NCBI GenBank assembly: GCA_004138175.2
Contig: RYFE02000016.1
Location: forward strand, 45,860-109,859
Source: Chloroflexales bacterium ZM16-3
Lineage (GTDB): Bacteria; Chloroflexota; Chloroflexia; Chloroflexales; Chloroflexaceae
Direction: 5' to 3'
DNA: 64,000 nt
Shown: one piece after another, positions 45,103-52,189 of the stretch
Layout: each line of letters opens with the position of its first letter
Numbering within the stretch: position 1 is the stretch's first letter
The notes under the pieces: generated by a model
Told to the model about the DNA's origin: nothing
The model's database searches: none
What the model saw: the letters and a program-made list of their open reading frames with translations, nothing else
Program-made: the position numbers and the translations under genes

Positions 45103-46443
45103 ATGAAAACTCGCATCGCGACCCTGGTCGAGAACATCCGCGCCAGCTTCTGGTTCATCCCCGTCGTGATGACCCTGGGCGCGGCTGTGCTCGCCTACGT
45201 CGCCATCCGGCTCGACATGATCCTCGGCGCTGACTGGCTGCGCAGCTTCGGCTGGCTGTTCATCAACAACCCCGACGGTGCCAGGGCCGCGCTCTCCATC
45301 ATCGCCGGATCGGCGATCACCGTCGCTGGGACGGTCTTCTCGCTCACGATGGTCGCGCTGACCCTGGCCTCCAGCCAGTTCGGCCCGCGGCTCATCCGCA
45401 GCTTCACGCGCGACCGCAACACCCAGTATGCCCTGGGCACCTTTGTGGCCACCTACCTCTACTGCCTGCTGGTGCTGGCCGAGATCCGCAGCTCGGACGA
45501 GTACACCCTGGTGCCGAACCTGGCCGTCCTGGTGGGCATCGTCCTGGCCGTGGCCGGGATCTTCGTGCTGATCTTCTTCATTCACCACGTCTCGGTAATC
45601 ATCCAGGCCCAGCACCTGATCGCTGTGATCAGCGACGACCTGCAGGAGACGATCCGCCGGCTCTACCGACCGGCCCTGGCACCCGACTCGGACGAGGCCC
45701 GGCAGCTGAAGCAGGCCGCCGAGATGCACGCCGAGATCGCCGAGGACGGCGGCGTGGTGCCGGCCGGCGCGAGCGGCTACCTCCAGGGGGTCGACGAGGA
45801 CGCTCTGCTGGAGCTGGCGCATCGCCGCGACCTGGTGCTGGATCTGGTGCCGCGCCCCGGCGACTTCGTGCTCGCCCAGGGCGCGCTCGCCCGAGTCATC
45901 CCCGCCGAGGCGGCCGATGAAGATCTGGCCCGAGAGATCAACGGCGCGATCGTGCTCGGGACGCAGCGCACCCCCCACCAGGATCTAGAGGCATACATCT
46001 ACCAGCTGGTCGAGATCGCCGCCCGCGCCCTCTCGCCCTCGCTGAACGACCCCTTCACCGCCATGACCTGCGTGGATCGGCTGGGGGCCGCGATCTGTCT
46101 GCTCGACGAGATGCAGCCGCCCTCGCCCTTCCGCTTCGACGGCGACGGTCGCCTGCGCCTCGTCATCAATATTTTCACCTTCGCCGGCGCGGTGGACGCG
46201 GCCTTCGACATGATCCGTCAGTACAGCCGCACCCAGGCCGCTGTGACAATCCGCATGCTGGAGACCCTTGCCCAGATCGCGGCCCAGACCGAGCGCGCCG
46301 ACCGGCGGGCCGTCCTGCGGCACCACGCCGATATGCTGCGCCGGGGCGCACAGGAGGCGTTGCCCGAGCCGCATGATCTAGGGGTGGTAGAGGAGCGCCA
46401 CCGCCGGGTGATGCGGGCGATTGGGGAGCAGGATCATACCTGA
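45103..46443 (+). CDS. DUF2254 membrane protein
   Basis: 446 residues from ATG 45103 (MKTRIATLVENIRASFW). Four hydrophobic segments in the first 180 residues, with the hallmark AGSAITVAGTVFSLTMVALTLASSQFGPRL between the second and third. A soluble C-terminal domain includes IVLGTQRTPHQDLEAYIYQLVEIAARALSPSLNDP, also typical of DUF2254. The family is widespread and of unknown function. There is no obvious operon partner; mobile DNA starts right after it. Confidence 0.88.
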   Translation: MKTRIATLVENIRASFWFIPVVMTLGAAVLAYVAIRLDMILGADWLRSFGWLFINNPDGARAALSIIAGSAITVAGTVFSLTMVALTLASSQFGPRLIRSFTRDRNTQYALGTFVATYLYCLLVLAEIRSSDEYTLVPNLAVLVGIVLAVAGIFVLIFFIHHVSVIIQAQHLIAVISDDLQETIRRLYRPALAPDSDEARQLKQAAEMHAEIAEDGGVVPAGASGYLQGVDEDALLELAHRRDLVLDLVPRPGDFVLAQGALARVIPAEAADEDLAREINGAIVLGTQRTPHQDLEAYIYQLVEIAARALSPSLNDPFTAMTCVDRLGAAICLLDEMQPPSPFRFDGDGRLRLVINIFTFAGAVDAAFDMIRQYSRTQAAVTIRMLETLAQIAAQTERADRRAVLRHHADMLRRGAQEALPEPHDLGVVEERHRRVMRAIGEQDHT

Positions 46444-46541
46444 CGGGCGAAAAAACTATGCGCACGGTGAGGGTGGTAGCACCGCAGGACGGCGTGGAGT
46501 TGAGGATTTGACACACCCGAGCGCATGGATATGCTGGAGGT

Positions 46542-46816
46542 ATGCAAAACCTCACCCAGCTTCCCATGCGCCCGGAGTTGGCAGTATGCCCCAATCCAGC
46601 CTGTGGCGCAAGCGACCGAATCGGTGTCCATTCGTACGGTGAACGGCGACCGCCATGAGCGTCTTCTCGCGGCTGTTCCTGTGGGGAGCGGTGGCGCCGC
46701 AGCACGATACGGCGTTGGTCACACAGGTAGTCACGCAGGTGCGGGCGGCGGCCCAGGTCGGGCGCCCCATCCTCTGGGCGGTCGACGGCTTTGCCCTGTG
46801 TGCTATGCTTCGGTGA
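46542..46816 (+). pseudogene. Decayed transposase with Cys-rich N-terminus
   Basis: The first 38 codons (46542-46658) give MQNLTQLPMRPELAVCPNPACGASDRIG..., a zinc-finger-like N-terminus as in IS1-like transposases. A frame change then leads into 46655-46816, reading LFLWGAVAPQHD ... RPILWAVDGFA, which looks like a middle section of the same kind of enzyme. The parts between and after are lost. The IS3-family element begins exactly where this remnant ends. Confidence 0.55.
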
Positions 46817-46867
46817 GACAGATCGCTTCCAGAATTCCGGGTGCAAAGGGCGGTGATGAGGCGGCCC

Positions 46868-47296
46868 ATGACCACGCAATCCGCAGAGACGACCGCGACC
46901 ACGACCCGCACGCTTGACCCCAACGTGCAGCCCGCCAGCGTCCGCCCCAGCTGGACGGCCGCCCAGAAGCTCGCCCTGCTCGCCGCATACGAGGCGTTCC
47001 CACACGGTTCCGCCGAGCGCGGTGCCTTCCTCCGTCGCAACGGCCTGTATACGTCGCACATGTCCAAGTGGCGTCGCGTGCGCGACCAGGGTGCCCTAGC
47101 CGGGCTCGGCCCGCAGGCCCGTGGCCCCAAGCCCGCCCCCCAGGATCCGCTCGTGGCCGAGAACGCCCGGCTTCAGGGCGAGCTGGCCCGCGTGCAGGCC
47201 CGCCTCACCCAGGCCGAGGCGGGCATTGACATCCAAAAAAAAGGAGCGCAGCTGCTTGGCTCGCTGCCCCTATCGGCGACCCTGGTCGCGCCGTGA
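46868..47296 (+). CDS. IS3-family OrfA
   Basis: 142 residues from ATG 46868. It has a helix-turn-helix of transposase type (LALLAAYEAFPHGSAERGAFLRRNGL ... SKWRR) and a C-terminal Leu/Ala/Glu coiled coil (LVAENARLQGELARVQARLTQAEAG). A run of eight A's at about 47236-47243 inside IDIQKKGAQLL could be a slippage site. The stop TGA (47294-47296) overlaps the orfB ATG. Confidence 0.8.
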   Translation: MTTQSAETTATTTRTLDPNVQPASVRPSWTAAQKLALLAAYEAFPHGSAERGAFLRRNGLYTSHMSKWRRVRDQGALAGLGPQARGPKPAPQDPLVAENARLQGELARVQARLTQAEAGIDIQKKGAQLLGSLPLSATLVAP

Positions 47297-48006
47297 TGAT
47301 CGCAGGCGTGACCGACCTGGCCGCACTGATCGGTGTCGCGGATGCCTGTACCACCTTGGGGGTGCCCCGCAGCAGCTCCTATCGGGCCATCCAACCCGCA
47401 GGCAGCCCCAAGGCGAATGGCGAGGAAGCCGAGACACCGCCTCCCACACCCCGCCCCCGCCCGGCCCGCAGCTTGAGCGATGCCGAGCGTATAGCAGATC
47501 CGTGACCTGCTCAATAGCGAGCGCTTTGTCGATAGTGCCCCACGCACGGTCTACGCGACCTTGCTCGACGAACAGCAGTATTGGTGCTCCTGGCGCACGA
47601 TGTATCGCATCCTGGCCGAGGCCCACGAAGTCAAGGAACGGCGCAACCAGATCCGGCGAACCGGCTACGCCGCACCCGAGCTGCTGGCCACCCAGCCCAA
47701 CCAGCTCTGGAGTTGGGACATCACCAAGCTGCGCGGCCCAGCTACCGGGACCTACTCCTACGTATATGTCATCCTGCATGTGTTCAGCCGGGCGGTGGTC
47801 GGCTGGATGATCGCCGAACGGGAGGACGCCGAGCTGGCCGAGGCCCTGATCGCCGACACCTGCGCCAAGGAGGGGATTCCGTCGCAGCAATTGACCATTC
47901 ACGCCGACCGGGGCAGCGCGATGACCTCCAAAGCCGTGGCCGAGCTGCTGGTGGATCTGGGGGTGGCCAAAACCCACAGCCGACCACACGTTTCCAATGA
48001 CAATCC

Positions 48007-48120
48007 GCAATAGAGCATAAGTAACGCTGTCACCCTGAGCGAAGCGAAGGGTCCCGGCCGGGATTCTTCGCTTCGCTCAGAATGACAGGACGCCTCACAG
48101 CGTTACTTCTGCGGTATTGC
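48007..48120. mobile_element. MITE, 114-bp copy inside the transposase gene
   Basis: Ends GCAATAGAGCATAAG and CTTCTGCGGTATTGC. An 8-bp target duplication GACAATCC lies at 47999-48006 and 48121-48128. It is nearly identical to the copy at 54612-54725 read in the opposite direction. It introduces a TAG stop three codons after entry and encodes nothing. Confidence 0.95.
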
Positions 48121-48493
48121 GACAATCCCTTTTCGGAGGCCCAATGTAAGACGCTGAAGTATCGCCCGAGCTATCCCGACCGCTTTGGCAGCATTATGGA
48201 TGCACGCGCCTGGGCACGACCGTTCTTTCACTGGTACAACCACATCCATCGGCATAGCGGGATTGGCTTGCTCACACCGGCGGTCGTACATGCTGGTCAA
48301 GCGACGGCGCAGGTGGCGGCGCGCCAGGAGGTGCTCGATGTCGCTTATGCCACCCACCCCGAGCGCTTTGTGCGGGGCCGGCCGCTGGCACCGCCTGCAC
48401 CAACGGCGGTCTGGATCAACCCACCCGTGTCCGCACGCGATCTGAAGCCACGTGATTCGCGCGCCAACACCCTGACGGGTGCCCCAACGGCGG

Positions 48494-48553
48494 CTGAGTC
48501 TGGCGTGTCAAGGGTCTCAGCGGCGCAGCCGCCCCTTGACACGCCAGACTCAG
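48494..48553. repeat. 21-bp-arm palindrome within the transposase C-terminus
   Basis: Perfect arms 48494-48514 and 48533-48553 with an 18-base loop. Read in frame it encodes ESGVSRVSAAQPPLDTPDS. No target duplication is visible. Confidence 0.85.
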
Positions 48554-48605
48554 TCGCCGATCCTGCGCCAGACCGGGAGCTGGTGGTCGATACCACCAAT
48601 GCTCC

Positions 48606-48899
48606 CTAAACTCGACCAGAATCTGTCTCACTAGGGCTTGACACGTTCCGGGTCGCGTGCCAGCTTGCCCTGCGCTGATCGATGTCTACCACCCGGTAGT
48701 GTCGTAGCGCCCCATCGACATCGACCCGCTCGGCCATGGCCGAATCAATGCGCACGGTCAGCAGCACGCCGCCCCGCCGAACGCCGTTAGCGGCGTGCGG
48801 GTCGCTCGCATCGCGAGCCTCCATGCGCACATCCTCGCGCGGGATGCCGCGATGAAGCAGCTCCTTCGCAGCCCTCTGGGCGTCATATATGGTGCGCAT
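48606..48899 (-). CDS. General-stress-protein-like ORF, tail replaced by IS sequence
   Basis: 97 residues from the ATG at 48899; a TTG two codons earlier is less likely. It reads MRTIYDAQRAAKELLHRGIPREDVRME, then RRGGVLLTVRID and HYRVVDID, a pattern like the small domain of YsnF/17M-type general stress proteins (family match from memory). Its start is 7 bases past the cbpM stop, so it is the third gene of the dnaJ-cbpM operon. The last residues (ETDSGRV) and the stop come from the end of the IS3 element at 48630, so the native C-terminus is lost or changed. Confidence 0.6.
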   Translation of the reverse strand: MRTIYDAQRAAKELLHRGIPREDVRMEARDASDPHAANGVRRGGVLLTVRIDSAMAERVDVDGALRHYRVVDIDQRRASWHATRNVSSPSETDSGRV

Positions 48900-48905
48900 A
48901 GGCAA

Positions 48906-49235
48906 TCACGCAAGCTCGTTGAGGATCACCCACTCGGCCTCGCTCCACGCGCCGCTCGGCGGGGTGGGTGGCGCTGCGCGCGCGGCACTGCGGAGCTGGG
49001 TCACCTCGTGCTGTAGCGCCACGGTGCGTTGCCGAAGCCGCAGGATGATCGTGATCGCGGCGTGCTGTAGCTCCAGGTCGTCGCGCAGGCGACGGGCGCG
49101 GCGCAGCTCGCGCAGGTCACCCTCATGCTGCGCTTCGCTCAGGCTGATCAGCCCATGGTCGAAGAGGTCGCGCACAAGCGCTGTCGGCAGCCCGATCTGG
49201 GTGGCGAGCTGATCAAGGGTGGTATCGGTGGACAT
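48906..49235 (-). CDS. cbpM: Chaperone modulator CbpM-like protein
   Basis: 109 residues. A MerR-like helix-turn-helix N-terminus (LDQLATQIGLPTALVRDLFDHGLI) is followed by a long helix (ELRRARRLRDDLELQHAAITIILRL) and a low-complexity tail. CbpM binds the J-domain of CbpA and controls its DNA-binding and co-chaperone activity. It begins 4 bp after the cbpA stop, the standard cbpA-cbpM order. Confidence 0.85.
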   Translation of the reverse strand: MSTDTTLDQLATQIGLPTALVRDLFDHGLISLSEAQHEGDLRELRRARRLRDDLELQHAAITIILRLRQRTVALQHEVTQLRSAARAAPPTPPSGAWSEAEWVILNELA

Positions 49236-49239
49236 CGAT

Positions 49240-50196
49240 TCAGCTCCTCCCCGCCGTGGCGGGCTGACGTGCGCGCTGGAATGTTCGTAGGGTCTCGACT
49301 TCGGTATCGCTCAACGGATCGGGCAACACCAGCGTGACCCGCGCATACAGATCGCCGCGCTCGGTGGGCTGATCCAGCTGTGGCATCCCTTTGCGGCGCA
49401 GCCGGAAGGTACGGTCGGCCTGGGTTCGTGGCGGGATTTTGAGCAGCACCGCGCCGTCCAGCGTGGTCACGCGCGCTTCGCCGCCCGCCGCCGCAGTGAA
49501 CACATCCACGGCAACAGTGGTGGTCAGGTCGTCGCCATCGCGGGTGAAGCGGGCGTCCGGCAGCACCTCAATCTCCAGATACAGGTCGCCCGCAGTGCCG
49601 CCCGCCGCCCCGGCGCCGCCCTGGCCCGCGAGCCGCACCCGCGCGCCCGTGCGCACGCCGGGCGGGATGCGCGCCTCGATCCGTCGCTCGCCGATCTGCA
49701 GCGCGCGGGTGGCACCATGGAATGCCTCATCGAGCGTAATCGCGACAAGCACCTCTGCATCGCGCCCGCGACGTGGGGCGCTGCCGCCCTCCTGGCCACG
49801 CTCGAACATCGAGCGGAAGAAGTCCGAATACGCCGCGTCATCGCCAAAGATGTCATTCAGGTCTTCGGGCGACATGCCGCCAGTCGCCGCGCGCTGGCTC
49901 GGCGTGGCATGCCGATCACCCCGCGCGAAGCCGCCGGGGCGGCTCGGGCCGCCGCGCTGCTGCGACTGGCGATGCTCCTGCCGGAGCGCATCGTAGGTGC
50001 GACGGCGCTCGGGATCGCCAAGCGCCTGATATGCCTCATTGATCGCCTTGAAGCGATCTTCGGCAGTCTGGTCGCCGGGATTCACATCGGGGTGATGCTT
50101 CCGGGCCAGTGCGCGGTATGCCTGCTTGATCGTCGCCTCGTCGGCATCGGAGGCCACGCCGAGGGCGGTGTAGTAGTCTTTGAAATCGAGATCCAC
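49240..50196 (-). CDS. cbpA: CbpA-like DnaJ co-chaperone
   Basis: 318 residues from GTG 50196, chosen because GAGGAGG stands about 8 bases before it and the product then starts in the J-domain (VDLDFKDYYTALGV). The J-domain (4-70) has the HPD motif in KHHPDVNPG. It is followed by a Gly/Arg/Gln-rich linker (72-110) and two DnaJ C-terminal beta domains (about 140-300), without the Cys-rich zinc finger. This is the CbpA type, which stimulates DnaK and can bind DNA. First gene of the operon cbpA-cbpM-stress ORF, with a palindromic operator 106 bp upstream. Confidence 0.93.
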   Translation of the reverse strand: MDLDFKDYYTALGVASDADEATIKQAYRALARKHHPDVNPGDQTAEDRFKAINEAYQALGDPERRRTYDALRQEHRQSQQRGGPSRPGGFARGDRHATPSQRAATGGMSPEDLNDIFGDDAAYSDFFRSMFERGQEGGSAPRRGRDAEVLVAITLDEAFHGATRALQIGERRIEARIPPGVRTGARVRLAGQGGAGAAGGTAGDLYLEIEVLPDARFTRDGDDLTTTVAVDVFTAAAGGEARVTTLDGAVLLKIPPRTQADRTFRLRRKGMPQLDQPTERGDLYARVTLVLPDPLSDTEVETLRTFQRARQPATAGRS

Positions 50197-50301
50197 GGGC
50201 GTATTCCTCCTCAACCACCACCGCGCCGACGCTGTGGCGCAGGGGTTCACCGTCGGTCAGTATGCGCAGTCATGCAGAGTCTAGCAGGCACGCGCCAAAT
50301 T

Positions 50302-50322
50302 GGTATGAACACCCTTCATACC
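50302..50322. promoter_or_regulatory. Palindromic operator, copy 1
   Basis: GGTATGAA-CACCC-TTCATACC, a perfect 8-bp inverted repeat with a 5-base centre. It is midway between the divergent cbpA (starts 50196) and PRC-barrel remnant (starts 50433), 106 and 111 bp from their starts. A second copy lies at 50733-50751. Confidence 0.65.
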
Positions 50323-50432
50323 GATATGCTTGCGCGGGGCCATACTGGTAGCAGCATGGGTGGCCTGTCTGCACCTGCCAACCGCAGCGCGAATGCGGTA
50401 TGCCAAGCCTGAAATGCGAAAGAGGTCATCCT

Positions 50433-50585
50433 ATGCTCCGAAGTGTCAAGGATCTGCGCGGACTCAACATCCGCGCGACGGACGGCGAGATCGGCCACGT
50501 CGACGCGTTCTTGTTCGACGACGAGGCCTAGTCGATCCGCTACATGGTGGTGGACACGAAGAACTGGTGGCCCGGGCCCCATGTG
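50433..50585 (+). pseudogene. PRC-barrel domain protein remnant
   Basis: ATG 50433 with AAAGAGG upstream opens MLRSVKDLRGLNIRATDGEIGH, the start of a PRC-barrel stress protein. Codon 33 is TAG (50529-50531), after which the same frame continues SIRYMVVDTKNWWPGPHV, clearly the same domain. Beyond about 50585 similarity ends. PRC-barrel genes next to stress operons are common in this phylum. The loss is recent, since the frame is otherwise intact. Bases 50586-50732 and 50752-50879 hold no recognisable gene. Confidence 0.8.
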
Positions 50586-50732
50586 ATCTCATCGCGCACG
50601 TCGTCCTGGATCTGGAGATCGGACTTTCCGCTTGACATACCATCCTCCTCGCCCTCGCCGCATATCCACCGGCATTACTCTTGCTAGATGTGGAGAGCAT
50701 CAGAGTCAGTATCGCCGCTCGCAGGTGGATTC

Positions 50733-50751
50733 GTATGAACGAACTTCATAC
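50733..50751. promoter_or_regulatory. Palindromic operator, copy 2
   Basis: GTATGAA-CGAAC-TTCATAC, 7-bp arms and the same 5-base spacing as the copy at 50302. It stands 129 bp upstream of the small ORF that leads into ackA. Confidence 0.65.
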
Positions 50752-50879
50752 CACCATGGGGCGCCTCCCCGAGAATACATCTACCCGCTGGTCAGAGACA
50801 GAGAGAAGCGCGAGATTATTGACAGGTGGCCTGAACCCTGGGATCGGGTGGCGTTCCTGAGAGAAGAGAGGAATACACT

Positions 50880-50969
50880 ATGTACTCGCTCGATAAAGAC
50901 GACGAGACGGGGATCTTGGAGATGAAGCGCGCCCTCGACAGCGCGCTCGGGCGGCTGGCCAGCAGGTGA
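50880..50969 (+). CDS. Possible 29-residue leader peptide overlapping ackA
   Basis: ATG 50880 to TGA 50969 encodes MYSLDKDDETGILEMKRALD..., Asp/Lys/Arg-rich. It has AGAGAGGAA before the ATG, which is a better ribosome site than that of ackA. Its stop overlaps the ackA GTG (GTGA), so it could pass ribosomes to ackA. It may also be the tail of a lost upstream gene. Low certainty. Confidence 0.4.
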   Translation: MYSLDKDDETGILEMKRALDSALGRLASR

Positions 50970-52189
50970 ATCCAGCTCGCCCGCGCATCCTGACGATCAA
51001 TGGCGGCTCATCGAGCATCAAGTTCGCGCTGTTCGAGGCCGGCGACGCGCTGCGGCAGATTCTGGCGGGTGCGATTGAGCGGATCGGTCTGCCAGAGGCC
51101 ACCTTCCAGGCGACCGGCGCGAGCCAGGCGGACCGCTTCTCGCGATCGGTGACGGCGCCCGATCATATGGCGGCGGTCGGTATCCTGATGGATTGGGTTG
51201 CGGCGCGCAGCGAGGCAGATCCACTGACTGCGGTGGGGCATCGCGTCGTGCATGGCGGGCCGAACTACAGCCAGCCGCAGCGCATCACGGCGGACATGGT
51301 TGCGGAGCTGCGCCAGCTCAGCCCCTTCGACCCCGAGCATCTGCCGGAGGAGATTCTGCTGACTGAGGCGTTTCAGCGCCGCTTCCCCGACCTGCCCCAG
51401 GTGGCGTGCTTCGACACGGCGTTTCACCACGCCATGCCGCGCGTGGCCCAGATGCTGCCGATCCCGCGCCGCTACGAGGCCCAGGGGCTTCGGCGGTATG
51501 GGTTTCACGGCTTGTCGTATGCCTTTCTGCTGGAAGAGCTGGAGCGCCTGGCCGGGGAGGAAGCCGCCCACGGCCGGGTCATTCTGGCCCACCTCGGCAA
51601 TGGGGCGAGCTTGGCGGCGGTGCATGATGGAAAATCTCTGGACACCAGCATGAGCTTCACGCCGACCGCCGGCGTGCCCATGAGCACCCGCTCCGGCGAT
51701 CTCGATCCGGGGCTTATATGGTATCTGGCGCGCACCGAGCACATGACCGCGAAGCAGTTCAACGAGATGGTCAACTTCCAGTCCGGGCTGCTCGGCGTGT
51801 CAGAGACCAGCTCCGATATGCGCGACTTGCTCGGCCGCGAGGCGCAGGACGTGCGGGCAGCCGAGGCGATCAACCTGTTCTGCTACCAGGTCAAGAAATG
51901 GATCGGCGCATTCGCGGCGGCCCTGGGCGGGCTGGACACGCTGGTGTTCGCGGGAGGCATCGGGGAGAACGCGCCCATAGTCCGCGCCCGGATCTGCGCG
52001 GGGCTGGAATTTCTGGGGGTTGAGCTCGATGCGCCGCGCAACGCGGCGCAGGCGGGCGTCATTTCCACAGATGCCAGTCGGGTGACGGTGCGCGTCATGC
52101 ATACGGACGAGGAATCGATGATCGCCAAGCTGGTGTGCCGCGTGCTCGACTTTGGCATGGCACGTGAAGAAATGAAACGAGCAACATGA
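50966..52189 (+). CDS. ackA: Acetate kinase
   Basis: 407 residues, normal length. It opens RILTINGGSSSIKFALF, the N-terminal phosphate motif, then VGHRVVHGGPNYS, FDTAFHHAMP, YGFHGLSY, HLGNGASLAAVHDGKSLDTSM and VFAGGIGENAP, all conserved in AckA. It interconverts acetyl phosphate plus ADP with acetate plus ATP. The start is GTG 50966, overlapping a small ORF. The phosphotransacetylase or phosphoketolase that would supply acetyl phosphate is not nearby. Its stop overlaps the ATG of the next gene by 4 bases, so the two are coupled. Confidence 0.95.
   Translation: MNPARPRILTINGGSSSIKFALFEAGDALRQILAGAIERIGLPEATFQATGASQADRFSRSVTAPDHMAAVGILMDWVAARSEADPLTAVGHRVVHGGPNYSQPQRITADMVAELRQLSPFDPEHLPEEILLTEAFQRRFPDLPQVACFDTAFHHAMPRVAQMLPIPRRYEAQGLRRYGFHGLSYAFLLEELERLAGEEAAHGRVILAHLGNGASLAAVHDGKSLDTSMSFTPTAGVPMSTRSGDLDPGLIWYLARTEHMTAKQFNEMVNFQSGLLGVSETSSDMRDLLGREAQDVRAAEAINLFCYQVKKWIGAFAAALGGLDTLVFAGGIGENAPIVRARICAGLEFLGVELDAPRNAAQAGVISTDASRVTVRVMHTDEESMIAKLVCRVLDFGMAREEMKRAT

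Larger units (their letters stand above)
47296..48609 (+). pseudogene. IS3-family OrfB transposase, broken by frameshift and MITE
   Basis: The reading starts at ATG 47296 (MIAGVTDLAALIGVADACTTL). One extra base near 47490 shifts the frame. The integrase core then reads WSWDITKL (first Asp, 47717-47719) and HADRGSAM (second Asp, 47906-47908). At 48007 a 114-bp MITE with 8-bp duplication intervenes. The frame resumes with NPFSEAQCKTLKYRP (catalytic Glu 48136-48138). Removing the MITE and one duplicate gives exactly 35 residues between the second Asp and the Glu. The C-terminus also contains a 60-bp palindrome (48494-48553). Confidence 0.88.
46814..48630 (+). mobile_element. IS3-family insertion sequence, inactivated
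   Basis: Ends TGAGACAGAT (46814-46823) and its complement (48621-48630) form the terminal inverted repeat and carry the TG...CA tips usual for IS3. Inside are overlapping orfA and orfB. No flanking target duplication is evident (CGG left, CTA right). orfB is frameshifted and carries a MITE at 48007-48120, so the copy cannot make its transposase. Confidence 0.8.

Noticed and set aside
46814..48630. Target-site duplication for the IS3-family element.
   Set aside because: Left flank ends CGG and right flank starts CTA; no 3-5-bp direct repeat is present.
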